A stretch of 64,000 nt of DNA, from contig JASANE010027801.1 in assembly GCA_030248225.1 (NCBI GenBank), positions 62,001 to 126,000 of the forward strand, given 5' to 3'. This DNA is from Trileptium ribeirensis (Eukaryota; Nematoda; Enoplea; Enoplida; Thoracostomopsidae). The notes beneath the pieces were generated by a model. That model ran no database searches. It saw only the letters and a program-made list of their open reading frames with translations, and was not told where the DNA came from. Shown in pieces: positions 35,782 through 50,700 of this stretch (position 1 is the first letter of the stretch; each line of letters starts with the position of its first letter). A program made the position numbers and the translations under genes.

Positions 35782-38700
35782 CTGCAAGAATAACATTAAT
35801 AATTATTTATTAACAGCAATGTTCAAAACTTGGTTCGTTTTTAAACATTTAAATTTATGACTTATTTTATGGTTTACCCAGTTATTTTTATGACAAAATA
35901 TTTACAAATAAATTTAATTTGACCAATTACTCAATATTTACAAACACTAGCCGGCATATGCCGGACATCATAGATAAACATTTATATTATAATAGTATTC
36001 AATAATACTCTACAGTAAAGATAGAAGTCGGGTCGGGCCCTCGGGTCGGCTCAAGTCGAGTTGGGCTACACGACAGGAAAATATAACAGCGACAACAACA
36101 AATTTTTTAAGAATTTATGCCAGTAGTCGAGAGATCAGCGAAACGGTGGTTACTCTGGCAAGGCCGTGATAGCGAGCTTGAAACTGAGGTAATGGCTAAA
36201 TAATCCTCGTTACTAGTAACAAGAAACAATATACATAATAAATTTATAAAACAGAAGAATATATAATTACAAAAACGTTATATTCTTAATGAAGTTTAAA
36301 CCGAAAGGGAACAAAATCTCCACTTACTTCTGAGTCACAGGTTTCTGCCGTACTTAATGCAATTTTCAAAGCTTGAGTTTTTAAGAACATTTCTAAGTTT
36401 TTTGAAATTTGAGGCTTTGGCGAAGACGTCTGCAGGCAGTTTGTTCCACTGGATTATAATACGTGAAGGAAATTTACGGTCCTAAACCGTGGTTTGAACT
36501 CTCTTTTCGTAGCTTTGCCTGGTGACCTTTGGTGATCGTAATAGTATTATATTCAAAAAATCATGAGCCGCGCTGTCTATTTCTTTATGAAGGTATTTAA
36601 ATATCATTATCAGATCATTTATTACGCGGCGTTTTTCCAGCGGTTCAAGAACTAAATGGCGTACCCTATCGTTGTATGACACCATTTCTAAACCGGCTCT
36701 AGTAAAAATTCTGCGGGAATAGTATCGTTGCACTTTCTCAACAATATCGATTTAAATAAGAAAACAGGTGACCACACGGAAGATGCATACTCAAGAATTA
36801 GGCCTCACGTAACCGGTATAAGCACACAATAACATAACGCTTAATATTCATAACGTCTTGTAACATCTAAATATCATGTTAAATATACGCAAGGCTTTGA
36901 AACGATGTTATTACAATGAGTGCTAAACTTGAGATTTTCTGACATAGTGATCCCCAAATCTTTACAGTGATTGCAAGAGGGAATAATTTCATTATTCAAA
37001 AAATAGCTATATGTCTCGGATTCGTAGATCCTATATATAAAACTTGGCACTTTGGTGCCGATATTGAAAGTTGCCATTCTCTTGACCAGATTTCGATGCG
37101 GTTAAGCGCGTTTTGTAAAGTTTGAGTTCTAATATAGCCATTCTGACGAGGAAGATATGCGTACAGTTTGACGTCATCCGCAAATAATTTACAGTTAACG
37201 TTATTAAAGTTCTGATTAACAATATCGTTAATGTATAGCAAAACCAAAGCAGGACCTAACTAGCTTCCGATTTAAAAAAAACCCTGAATTTTTCGAATAT
37301 CGATGTCTCTATGCAAAACGAGCTACCTGAAACCTGCTACGGGGGTTGGAAAGGGCCCCCTGGGGGTCAAATTTTAATCCGAAATAAGTCATTATTCTGT
37401 AGGTTGACGGAGTGACACGCGAACCGTGGTCTGTTTTTATGCAAGTCGGACCAAAATGGTCCTCGTCAAGCCATTTGGAGCACTTGCGACCTAAAATTGA
37501 TGCTTCTAGGGCATTCTTGGGGTTAAAAATCGACCAATTTAGAACAAGCCTGTCGCAGAAGTTTTTCTAGCGCAACGGAGACATCACCTACAGATACCAT
37601 TTTATGCTCACAAACCAACCATGAGCGGGGGACGTCTGAGAAAAAATTTCAGGCAGATCCTTAGGCATTGTAAAATATGGCACCCCGATATGTTCAGTCG
37701 GGGGGGGGATTGGGCTACACCTCAGGTCTACAGCTTCCTACCATATGCAACGCGCCAAACTTTAGCTACTTCTATACATTCTAGATGTAAGCAGGTGTAA
37801 AACAAATACAATTGATCTATGACTAGCTTACATTTAAGTGATGATACCAAAGACAATGAGTGTAATAGATGTGCGGGCAGGCAGAAGGGTTCCCTAGCTG
37901 CCCAGTTAACAGCACGGCCCCATATCATAGTGCAATGATGATGAAATTATATACTAATATGATTCTTGCGACCTTCGATTACTTTTATTATACATGCGAT
38001 CGGGGGGGGCTACATTTTCATTAAAAAATTTTTAATAGATGGATCGATTCTAGTGGGGCTTTACTATGTTTATATCCGGCCTATTGTAAGACTGTATGCT
38101 AAATTTGGCTTTTTTAAATTTAAGTTTGGTCAGGTCGGGGGGGGGCTACATTTTGCATACCCCCATTTTGCATACCATCTCAAAGGAGATGGACCCCGTT
38201 ATTTAACAGACAATCTACAGCTTTGTGATAGCGAACGTTTATTTACACGGCGTCAACTTGTAATTGCTGATAGATCATTCAACAGCTTTGGTTGCTTCGG
38301 TCCTGCAATCTGGAACGAACTCCCTATATCTCTTCGGTCCTGCGACTCACTCCTGGTGTTTAGGAAGGAGCTAAAGAGTCTGCTCTTCCGTGATGCCTAC
38401 AACTAACCTCTTTCATCGCTGAGCAGCATGCTATTTGAGCATGATTTCAGCGCATCATTCAACTTCAACTACCCCATTTTTGGCATTTTATGACCTTCGA
38501 CCTTGAAATAACACATGGACAGACGCTGATATTCTTTTTTTCAATAACACCTGTACTGATTAAGATTACCGTTATATAGCATTTTTGGCGCTAGTGCACT
38601 TTGACGTTATTTACCAGCGTCTAAAAGCTGCCAGATTTGACCTTGGCCGGGGGGGCTACATGTCACGAAAAAATTTTTCGGAAGCTTGACGTCAGCTTCA

Positions 38701-41700
38701 GTGTCGATGCTTACTCCCAAGTTTTTCCGGAAAAATTAGCAAATACCAATGGATCACAGTGAAATGAAAAACACACATATGTATCACGTGCTAGCGAACG
38801 GCGAACGTTTATATTGGGCCATGTGTTTTTGGCTTCGCTTGGCCAACCAGGGATGAGGCCCTCTGGCTCCTGCTATGTTTGGGGTACAGAGGTCCACCAT
38901 ACCTCGTTATGATCGTCGGATATGCTATTACTACATCTCACAGCGACATTAAATTTCCTTACAAAAGACTGGTGGTATGGGCCAAAAAGCGCCGATGTAG
39001 CCCCCCCCGAATAAAATGACATGGTTTCGTGAAATGACCCTAGTATACTGCCTTCCGGAAGTCCAGATGAAACTGTACGTCGAGAAGACACTGTACTATT
39101 TGTTTTGACACTAAATGTTCTGTTCGAAAGGAAATTTTCGATCCAGCGCAGTAGATAATTTGATATGCCAGTACAATTCAGCTTATTGAGTAGTTTAAAA
39201 TGAGAAACCGTACCAAATGCCTTGGCAAAGTCAATATATACAACGTCAACAGCAGTTCCACATTCAACAGATGTCGCCTAATCGTAAACTGTTTCATGGA
39301 GTTGAGTTTCGGTAGATTTCTTTGCAACAAACCCATGCTGGTTAGGTGCTATGAGGTCGTGCTGTTTAAAAAAGGGCTTTAGATGGCTGTTAATAATTCG
39401 TTCCACCACTTTGCACACGTTTGAAACCAGAGAAATAGGTCTGTAATTTGATGGGTCTCCAGGATCTCATTTCTTATGAACAGCTGTTATATCAGCGCGA
39501 AGCCAAATGTCAGAAAACACGCCACTAATGAACGATTGTTCAAATATGTAGGCAAGCGGGAAGCATATCGAGTCCCTTATTTGGCGAAAGAAATAATGAG
39601 TGAGGCCATTCGGTGAATGACTGTGTTTATTTTTTAATTCTAACAGTGTATTATAAACATTTAAGGGCGTAAAGGGCACCCCAGATAATTTATGGCTGCT
39701 TGGATTGCAAGCGGTTAGTGGCGTGTTTCCGTCATCGGTAATGAATACACTGCCGAAACTGGAAGCGAGTAGTTCGCTGTGACTACTATCTTCAATAAGT
39801 ATTATTTCGCCTGACGCGGATTTTAACAGACCAACACAAAGTTTCGAGAAACAACGCTTATTAACATACTTAAAAGGTTGTTTCTGTCGCGTGATTTTAG
39901 AATTTTGCTATCCCGGGTTTGTATAAATTTTGAAATTTCTTTTGACTGTTTTCTGGCCACCATTTTATATTCGGAAAAGCCTCCGGTGCGTTTACTAAAG
40001 TTTCAATTGTTTAGCTTTCTCGCGCTCAATTCGCTGGATATAAGAATATTTCGGTTTGCTCAGAGAGCGGGATAGGGTCTTCTAAGGAACAAACAGCTCG
40101 CAACCAAATAGCAAAATATTACAGAAAAGACACCACATATGGTTTACATCATACAATGAACAGAATATTTCAATAAAATCAACAAATAAAAGAAATTTAT
40201 TCAGTTTTTGAAAATCAGCTTTTCTAAAATCAAATTCGGGGTTGTTTTGGTTTTCAAAGGAAAGTATTTTTCGATATACATCAAAATCGATTGAAAAATG
40301 GTCCGAATCCGAGAAAGGTTCGCATCAGTCGATTCCACTAACTGTCATGGATGAGTTAGTCAGAATTAAGTCCAAAATATTATTTTCTCTCGTGGGGAAA
40401 AAGACAAGATGCCGAAGTCCTGCTTGTGCTATACCAGTAAAGAATGACTGATACTCTGGCCTCCTAGGAAAGCTACGGTATTGTCAGTCTACATGCGGAA
40501 AATTAAAATCTCCAAGTATTACCACAGGCCATTTCACATTATTTATGTGGCAGAAAGCTAATGCAAGGCGCTCAGTGTATTCATGTGTACAATTTGGCGG
40601 GCGGTAAGCGCAAGCAAACCTTATTTTGGGGTCTGATAAAACGTCGATTGCAATTATTTCTAAACTGTCAAAAGTAGAATTCTGAACAAGACAGAATTTT
40701 AGGTATTCAGAAACATGGATAGCTACACCCCAACCTCTTCGGTTTGTTCTATCCTTACGAATAACTTTATACTGGCTTGTCGTAATCATGCTATCCGGGG
40801 CATCATTATGTAGCCAGGTTTCAGTGACCGTTATAACAGAGTAAACACTCGGTTCAAGCAACATTTGAAGTTCGTTCATTTTGTTGCAGAGGCTATGAGC
40901 GTTGAAATACTTGCACTTAAGCACATTTTGATCTGAGTATTTTGGTGATTTTGCTCCTTTTCTCAGAATATTCAGAAGTGCAATGCTAATGGTAAAGTTC
41001 GGAATTCTCAGCGCGACGGATTACAGATGGTTGTACTCACAAACTGAAGTACATTAAAATAAAATGTGTATGTATATATGCAGATATTTTTTATTGTCAG
41101 GTTTTAAACGAAACATATTTATGTATGTACATAATATTTAAAACAATGTGGACTGTTTTGTTTTCATACACTTTATAAAATTTGTTTTTAATTTGCAGTA
41201 AGTTCAAGGGTAGGTGTGATATCGCCGCACAGTCGTTTCTGTATGAACCCTTTCCGCATTGATAACCATGCAAAATATCAAGAACAGTGCTATGACACGA
41301 ATTTTATAAGGAGGCGTTTCTCTAAACTCTGTATGCTAGCTGAGGATACGTTCGTCTTCCGAAATAGTATGCGATGTTACACAATTATCTATATTCCATG
41401 TCATTAATTCCTAGTTGGATTATAAAGCAAACATTTCCGACGTGGCGAGGGTTGCGAAGTGTCCCATAATCCAAAAATAATTATCATTACCAGCAGAAAA
41501 ATAGGCGGAGAGATGAAACAACCTATATAAATGAAGACTTCCATAATGTATTTAACTTCAATGATTAAACCATGCTTGTCTTAGATATTGCAGAATATAT
41601 GATTTAAAAAAGAAACAAAGTTGGGTCGGGCTGGGAGGCTTGATCCGAATTCCATCTGTACTCTACAGAGAAATATATTCTGTAACTAGTAGCAACGGCA

Positions 41701-44700
41701 TTGTATGATACCCTTCACCTTATGTAAGTTTAGGGCTAAGGTATATCGTGATCCGTTTCGTACTGTTCTGACGCAATTCATCTGAGGGCATTCCAACTAC
41801 CCCCGTATTTCCTGGCGGGGGAGTGGTGTCCCCAATGAAATACCGCGAGAGAAATAATTATTTCCCCAAATGAAAATCAGACGGACATCACACCACATGC
41901 ACAAGGACTGATGGTATACCTCCTCCTCCATGAAATGCAGCAATGCAGCGGAGCGCCTCTATGAGTGCTGAAGTTTTAGCGTGCCACACCTAACAACAAT
42001 ATATCATCCACTCAATGATACAATCTTGAATAATATAATAATTTTAGAATGTCGCTATAATTTTTAGAATGTCGCTTTGGAGCGATTATATAATACCGAT
42101 GATGCTTTTACAATCAGTACTACTAACCTCTAGTTTCCATAAATTTAGTACAAGCTGTGCAAGCGTAATTTAACAAATTTTTATCTACGTCGATTTCAAA
42201 TGTAGCATATCCGCTAAAAATATTCGAAATTAGCACCAACGCTTACCGCTGGTAAGCAACACAGTTTAGTTTATCACAAGCTAGCCATATTTCAAACATC
42301 TGTTGCATCGAGAAACAGCGCAATGACCATCGTTTACAGATAAAATCAAAATATTCAATGTCTAATGCTAAAGGTTCAAACTATGGAAAACTAGTTAGCT
42401 AGCTACTTACCTGTCTATCATGATATCTTTGGTTAGTCCACCGTTAACATAGCCACCTTTTCCAGGTTTCGGAGGTCGATTAAGTGTAACTGCTTCACGA
42501 TACGAAGCATCCATATCAAACGCACGCACATGATGGCTGGCGTCTAAATCGCATATTAATAATTCTAATATTCATAACAACATTATAGACTTTTTAAATA
42601 ACCGAATTTGATTGTCAGTCGGTTTAAAAAAATTGAACACTGATTCATTGGTTTTCACCAGCCGCCATAAATATACCTAACGAAACGAACTGGCCGCGGA
42701 AAGCGAGAAATGAGGTTCCCCCAGAATGAAAGGACGGTCGAGCTTAACTAAAGGACTGAGAAAATTGGGAAGCATTGTAAATAACTTGTTATCAGTAACA
42801 TTATATATTTAATATTAGCATAGAACAAACATTACATTATATTCACATACTTTTCAGCCACAAAAAAATAAATCCTCTAATTTTTTAGCAGCACAGAAAA
42901 GCAGTTGAAGAAACCAAAAACATCGGGTTAACCACGGTGCACCAAGGCGTACGAAGAACACATTTGGGCTCGACCTTCCTTAGTGACAAAGCCAAACCAA
43001 ACGTACATTCTGTTAGCGAGGAGGACAGAACTTCCAAGCCCGGAGCGGCAGACGGTTATGGTCTTGGAATACACTGTGACAGTTTTAGGAAACTTGTACC
43101 TAACATTCGGTTTTGTTACAGCTTTGTATGGTAGATTTTTAGTTTTAACAGTAATATCACCACAACTACTAGTATTTCGCAATTGAGGGTGAAACTGAGC
43201 TAGCGTGGCTTCATCAATGTTTGTCATTATGTTCAATCACCTGTAACAGGCTTTGGGTTTGATACATATACAATCTTAAAACCTCTATGACCATTGAAGA
43301 CTTCTCAAAAGGCATAAAATATTCGTGCTGAATTCTAAGTAATCAAACTACTTTATGCAGAGTACCTAAAGACTATGTATGTCGTTCTTGATGCTCTGCA
43401 CGAAATAACTGAAACCGAACATACAGTCAACCAAATGAAAACAGGCTACAGTTTATAAAGCGAGATAATCGACCGTAAAACCCCTGAAACCCACGAAATG
43501 CGATTATACTAAAATTGGACTGAAGATTACAAAACCGCAGTTGTCACTCCTGCTATGGGACCAAACATTTGCCGAAATCCATAAACCTAAAGATGAGTTA
43601 TAAATGACACCTCTACACAATACAGAAATGTTATCGATTTATCCACTTATCGCTAACAGAGGAAAACTTCGCTCGCGTAGCAGGTTATTCATTGTAGTTT
43701 AACGAACGAAATATTTTATACGTTTTTTGTATGTGACTTAAAAACATTCTCTGCTAACTTGCCCAACAAGCACCAAAATGTTTCAAACGGAAAATAACAA
43801 TTCACAGCATTCCAAAAAACCCCAATTTACAAAGTCATTTTTCACACGGTAGGCCACTAGCGCTTATCGTATTGAAATTCTAAAACATGGCTATATTATA
43901 TTTGGCCCCCCCCCGCCCTAGGGGTGGTAAGCCAGTGGGCGAGAGGGGAGGGGGAAAGATGTGGCGCCATCAGAGGTACTCGGAGCCTCAGCGGGTAACC
44001 CCTATACCTCCTATGAGAATGTATATACTTCAGTGTTTAATACTATTACGTTCGTGCCACTTGCAATCCACAGTACGTCTGAATTCCATGAAACCGACAT
44101 GTTACATACATTTGAAGTTGTTTATTATTTTGCAAAAACCAATAAACAACACTAACCAAGTGGATTCATCAAACCAACGTATCTGTAAGCAGGCGTGATT
44201 GGAAATAACGCTTTTCGTAAATATTGCGGACATTCAAGATATTCTAACAGCTTTGCCAAGGCAACGTTGCAGTTTTGAGCACCTTCAAAACGATTAATGA
44301 ATACAATTTATTATAATTATAGGTGTCAGTACGCTTAGAAACAGTTTTTAATAAGCAAGCCAGTAATAACAAAGAAGAAGTAATGTAACCAAAAATAAAT
44401 ATGAACGTTAGAGACCAAAGTTCAAACCCTCCGTTCACCATTTACAAATATAGTTTGTTAATTTCAGCCGCAACATAAGAAAACCGGTATGATTAGTTCC
44501 TATTAGTTGCGTAAACTGTAGCTACAAGTACTATAAAGCGGGTCCACAGTATTGGTATTTGGGAACACAACCACCAGAAAAACGGTGCACCATGTAAATA
44601 ACTTATAAAAAGTTACTGTGCAATGACAATATTCAAATGGCTACTCCCACTCTAGAGCGGAGAATAATATAATGAGTTAATATGATTTTTTAAACTTTCT

Positions 44701-47700
44701 AAGATTGTTCACTAAGCAACTAACGCCACCTTTCGCGATGGCGTGTTATATAGCTGTTTTCAATTGCTCCAACGTTTGGAATGTATACACTTCAAAGAGA
44801 ACACAGACACTTCCATTTTAAGGAAAATTGTGTGCAGCATTTTACTGAGAAGCTGACCACTTACTTACAAAATAAAAATGTCTACTGCAAAGTGCGACAT
44901 TTCTTATTTATGTATTTATCTATTGAACTATAGTTTTCATGTATCGTAAAATGTTCCGCTAAAAGTTTCCATGCAACTACTATAATACAATATGAGTTGT
45001 TGCATTAATTATATTGGAATTATCTGCAATGATCACTATATACATATTTGCGAAGAGATCCAAGATATAAAATTTCAAACACTCACACAATTTGTCATGC
45101 TCCGACAACGTTGCTGACTCGTCGAAGATAACAATTTCGTCGACACAAAATATCGCCGCGGCTCGTCCAATCTGTCCAGCCAAGTACACCCGCAACTCTG
45201 GCGACTGAGCGTTGTCAATGATTGAGCCAGGCAATGCTGAAACAAAACATATTGGAATTACTGTTTTAAATTCGGACGTAGGCTTTAACGCAAAGAACAA
45301 CTACAAGCCGTGCAGCCAAGCAAACGCGCAACTCTGTCGACTGAGCGTTGTTAATAATTGAGCCGGGCAATGCTGAAACAAAAAAATAGCAATTGTTTTA
45401 AATTACGACGTAAGCTTTAACGAAAAAAACAATTATAAATACAATGTCATCCTGCTAGTGCAGCCGAGTAAACGCGTAACTCTAATGACTGAGTGTTGTC
45501 AATAATTGAGCCATCATTTAGAATAAATTTTGGTAAACAGACATAACGGATACGAGTTGGGTTAGCGCAATTGAAAACATCAATGCACACAAAATCACAA
45601 AATTCTAATGTACACGAAGCACGAAATACAGTGCAGATCACATGAACTATCAAATTTAAAACCAATGAACATCAACAAAGCTGATGAAAAATTCAATAAA
45701 CCTCTTGAAATAGCTCTCGAGTCGTTAGAAACATGCTAATTGCGAACCGTACCTGGGAAAAGCTTTAAATATTAATTTCTTCGAGAGAAAGTTGAACGAA
45801 CAGTGCTCGTTTGTCGTGATTACTGTAAATATAGGCAATGAAGTAGGAAAAACATGTACCGATACTTAGTGTCCAATTGCGACCACTGCACGACGTCGTT
45901 GGTTGTTCACCATTAACCTGTATATCAGCCGGAGAATTTTGAACTGTATCGACATGACTGGTAAGTTCGACTTTCTAAAATGTAGATATTACTACACCAA
46001 GTTCACATAACAGTTAAATTGCTGTTATACTACGCAGTTAAAAACTAATAAAGTGTTCGGAATCACTTAGCTTACCACAAACACGGAATTATTTTTGCCC
46101 CGGGTTATATATCGATGCGCAACTGTAAATATACCACTCAGCGCTGTGAACTGAAGTAAGCTGCTGATGTGTATGCGTGTATTTGTTCTTTCCAAGTTAT
46201 ATTCAATGACACATTTCTTACATTGTTGCTCAGAACTATTGTAACTTATAAAATGTCGAAAAACTGGGCTAATGATATAGAAGTATTATTGTGATTTCGG
46301 CTACAAATGAAAGTATTTTTGAACGACGTCGCGCGTCCTTTGCGGCGGTTGATAACGCATCATGAGAAGACCAAATTTGTGCACAAACTGTTTTAGTATA
46401 CCCATATAGGTATTTTTCTTATATGTACGCTGTCACGATTTGCAATGCAAAAACATGTAGGCGCACTTTAGTTTATTTTTTGTAAACTATTTATTTACTA
46501 ACTGCATTCGCATATAGCAAAACTATACATCGCATTATTTCTTGATTTAGCACTCATGCACATATAATAGAGAATGCGTAAATACCTATAAGATTCTGCA
46601 TCGCACTTGCATGACTAGCACAAGCATTTGAAATCATGAAATTTAGGCGTGCTCAAATATTATGAGTTCGCACATCAAGGAACCCATGTAAACCGCTACT
46701 ATTGGCAGCAGAACTATAATTGTAAAGGAAAGCAGACAATTTTTTTCACGATGCAATTTATGATCTTGACAAAAGAAAGTCGTATTGTGTATGCACCTAA
46801 ATGAAGTTAAAAATCCCTTTAGCCACTGAGTTAACGTGTGCCGCGTATTGTGGCACTCAGAATATATCCACTATACATCCCTGTGCGCTGAATGAAATGC
46901 CATGAATGGAGCGCAAATTCGATGAGTTCAACTCTTTCCCTTTCGTCTGAGTTACTACACATACTTTTTGAAACGGATCAAGCAAACCGAGATTAGTCTT
47001 CTCCTATAGCTTTGCTAGCAGCAAAAATAGTAAACATTTACATTTTGTCCGTCTGTGGACATCATAATTCATGACCAGATGAATGGATCTTCACAAAATT
47101 TTTATTTTAAAATTTAAAAATCTGTATATTTGTGCCTTAGACTCCAAAACCGCCTACCACGCCTTCTGGGTTAAAATGAGCCTCAAACAGGTCAACGGTC
47201 ACACTTTGTGAAATTTGGTCATCCGAGTATCCATCTTTCGCGACCTGTATTGCGAGCCAGAGGTTCCGCAGCAAAAAAACGATGCGAATTCAGCTCGTGG
47301 AGATTTACAACTTGACTATAACCACGTTTTTGTTAGGCAGCTCCCTGGGCGCTATAGATCCAAATAGGGTACGTATATCGATCCATTCTAACATACTATT
47401 TCGCTTTGTGATATGTTATTGCGAGATACGAACGTTACGTCATTTTCGAGAAAGCTGAATACAATGGTATTGCCGTCAGGAACCCATCATGGTTGCTGTA
47501 TGATGTCTTTCCAGGGGGATACGGGGTGTTTTAGGGTTTTCTCACAAAACACATTTTTGCTTTTGCAGCATGTTATTGCGAGGTGTGAGCGTCAAACATT
47601 CTTACCATGCCGTACGAGAGCTGTTGTTGCTGTATCCTATCCTTTCACGAAGGAATGGGCTGTTTTAAGGTCTGCCGACCTATTCTCACAGAACATCTTT

Positions 47701-50700
47701 TTTGCTTTTTGTGGCAAGTTATAGCGGGATAGTCAAAATATTCTCATATAGGTTTTAGAGCACGCTGAATACGATGGTAATACTGTAGGAGACATGTTTT
47801 TGATGTATCGTGTCAATACAGTGCTGTGGTGGATTTCATGTTCACTCTATTTTCACACAACATTTTCAATAGCATATTCAAGTTTGGAATAATTCTTAGA
47901 GACCATGCTCACTCCGTTTCCAATCACTTGCCAGATACTAGTATACTATGTTATTCGGATAGAAACCTAAAATTATTGGTCTATCCGGTTTTGAAAGAAA
48001 ATTATTGCAAAATGTAAAATTTTAGTTCTACTATCTGAACAGAAGTGCGCTAAATGAGACATACTCCGCACATTTAAAAAGAGTTCCTACCCAGTTACGC
48101 AACCCTGATTGCTTTTTAGAGATGGTACTTAAATTAAGAGTATACGTATATACAGACTAACAAAATTTATATTGTTTGATGCTTGACGTAATTTTTAAAC
48201 ACGTTTGCAGTAATGTAAAACGTTTTACAGGGCAATGTGTTGATTTAAATTTTTGCACTGCACGGTAGGTTGCGAAAGAAAGTTGATCACTATCTAGTCT
48301 GCATAAAAATGTATGCTTGGAGCACAACTGGACCAAAACATAAGAATTTTACATAAAAGTAGGAAATGGAAATTCCGGTTTCGCAATGGTTTTGCTTTTA
48401 TGAAGGAATGGCAACCTGAACATGATTTTCGGCGGACGCGGAATTGTGGTGATTTCATGCTGCATCAATATTACTGCAATGTACGTATCACTTATATAAG
48501 AGACAAGTGCCACAATGCACTAGGATTAGACTTTACGTTCGTGGGATTTAATTATTTCTAGGATCAAAATAAAAGTTTAAGCGGCGAAACGTTTGAAGAA
48601 GGCGGCGAATAAAGGCCATTGGCTGGCCATGAGTGATTTGACTCTTCTGATCCTATCCGGAGGGATCAATGCGGGTCCCAGACATCCAATTCATCAATAC
48701 GCTAGTAAAACGTGAAACAACTTCACGGAAAAGGTAAAGTGCGCGGGGAACAGAGGCAGATTGAGTATAGCAAGACTGCGCTCGCTGAGTGACTAATTAA
48801 TTTACGGCGCCCTTTTTAAATACGAAAAAGACAATAAAACACGAGCAAAACGTTAAGGACACTCTTATTTTTCAGTATTAAAACCCTAATACCCGTTATT
48901 TCTTTTCTACCCACAGAAATATGACACAATGTCCATATCACAATTTTCACCAACAAATCAAAATTTCAAATGTATTTCTTTCAATTATAGAGTAACGACA
49001 CTTACCGTAATGGTTACATGTCACGAAAAGTGCAACAGTTTTATGTTTATCAGCAACGATGAAAATCTACAGACCTATGTTAGCCCTCTGTGTGAAACAA
49101 ACTGAAAAAATTCCAAAACATAACAACGTTTGTTACCAAAATTTAGCTTCATGTGTTGTCTCACAATGGTAACGATATATCCAATGAGAGGCTTAAATCA
49201 GTGAAACCAAAAATGTTTCAGGACGTTACCAACATATACATAATCACCAGGGAATAACCGGAACGGTCCTTTTAAACGGGATCCTGAACCTGGTATTCGA
49301 AACTTATATAATAGTATTCCGGGAGTGTACTATACCTGGTATTCAGAGTGTTGAACATGTATTTTAGCGAAGCGTATACAGCAGGGAGCACCCGGAACCA
49401 GCAACCGAAACCGTCAATTTCAGCCGGAGCCGGAACCTAGACTTCTAAACTTATAGATAGTAAAACAGATGAAGGAAGAAATGAAGGTACAGTTGGTTTA
49501 AAATGTATTAAAAATAACTTTTACATTAAATTTAATGTATTCCGATGACACTTTATTGCCACTCTGCACCTCTGAAGAGACTGAGGATGCCAATAATGTA
49601 TATTTATCGATTAATGTATCATTTTTTGGACACCCAGAGCAAAAATTCCTTCCCCTATACAGCCTTGCATAAATTTCGTCAAACTCAATGTGCTTCTAAT
49701 GCATGGAGCGCAGACTAAACACTTTCGCACTGTCTAAAACCGTCTAAAAAGAAGATATACAATAATTTTCGGTCAGTGGTCAGAGAAAATGTTTAGGCTA
49801 GCGTTGAATAACCAATGGCCCTCAGCGAGATGATGATGACTTTCTGATCAAAATGCTGTAAATGAGACAAGCTGTGATACTGTTCGCTCAGTTTGTTTCA
49901 ATAAATGCAGTTCATTACCATGAATGTAGTTTCTGGCTGCGTTGCACATATGCTAATTTACTCCAATGTGGACTGATTTACAAGGTTTACAAGCGCACTC
50001 GCTGGTGTGTGACGCAACTTATGTTAGCCAAGCTTACAGCTAAGTACTTCTAAAAATAATCCATACTCTGTTACCGAGATGAACTGCTTTAATTCTAACA
50101 TACACCGAAGACTTCTGAATGGCTAAAGTAGCTGTTACATCCATCGACTTGGCTTTGTTTTGTTAACGAACTTCTGCAGGGTCAAGATAAAACATTCCTG
50201 CTGAAATTATGTGTCCTACTGGCGTTTCACAGGGCGATTTAATGAGTTAATCTTTACTCTTGTTTGGTTGTCTTGGAACTTGATAATTGTCTGTATCTAT
50301 GACATGTTTGGACCACAGATGAAACAAAAATGTGGAAAATTTTAAATAAAATTTGTAAACCAGAATTCCGGTTCCGATATGGTTTTGCCTTTTGCCGGAG
50401 CCGCAACCGGAACACTATTTTCGCCGGAACCGGAATTCCGGTTACGCTCTGATAATCACATCATTCACCCGCGAGCAAAGAAATTCATACTGTCAAAATT
50501 TTAGCAATTTCGGGTTTTGTAGCGTTTTGTACACTTAATGCCAAAAACCACAGACTTCCGAATTCGTGTCGGTATTGTACATATACGACCAGACAATCAT
50601 TGCGGCAGCACAAGCACAGACGTAAGTGCCCAATTACATGTTGAATAAAACACTGCGAAAATTCATTAATCCAATGATACATGACTCGGACATAAAATAA

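Larger units (their letters stand above)
36300..40990 (-). mobile_element. Decayed CR1-like non-LTR retrotransposon
   Basis: In minus-strand order: an endonuclease (40924 to about 40330), the start of reverse transcriptase (39679 to about 39040), a foreign insertion (about 39040-37262), the rest of reverse transcriptase (37260-37080) and the C-terminal segment ending EPLEKRRVINDLIMIFKYLH (36733-36482). Stops and frameshifts break all parts. The 5' and 3' borders are approximate; no poly-A or target-site duplication was identified. It sits in SPOUT1 intron 5, in the same orientation as the gene. Confidence 0.82.

Noticed and set aside
42928..43236. Minus-strand ORF of 102 residues in SPOUT1 intron 5
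   Set aside because: No domain is recognised, plus-strand ORFs overlap it, and it does not fit the phases of SPOUT1 exons 5 and 6.
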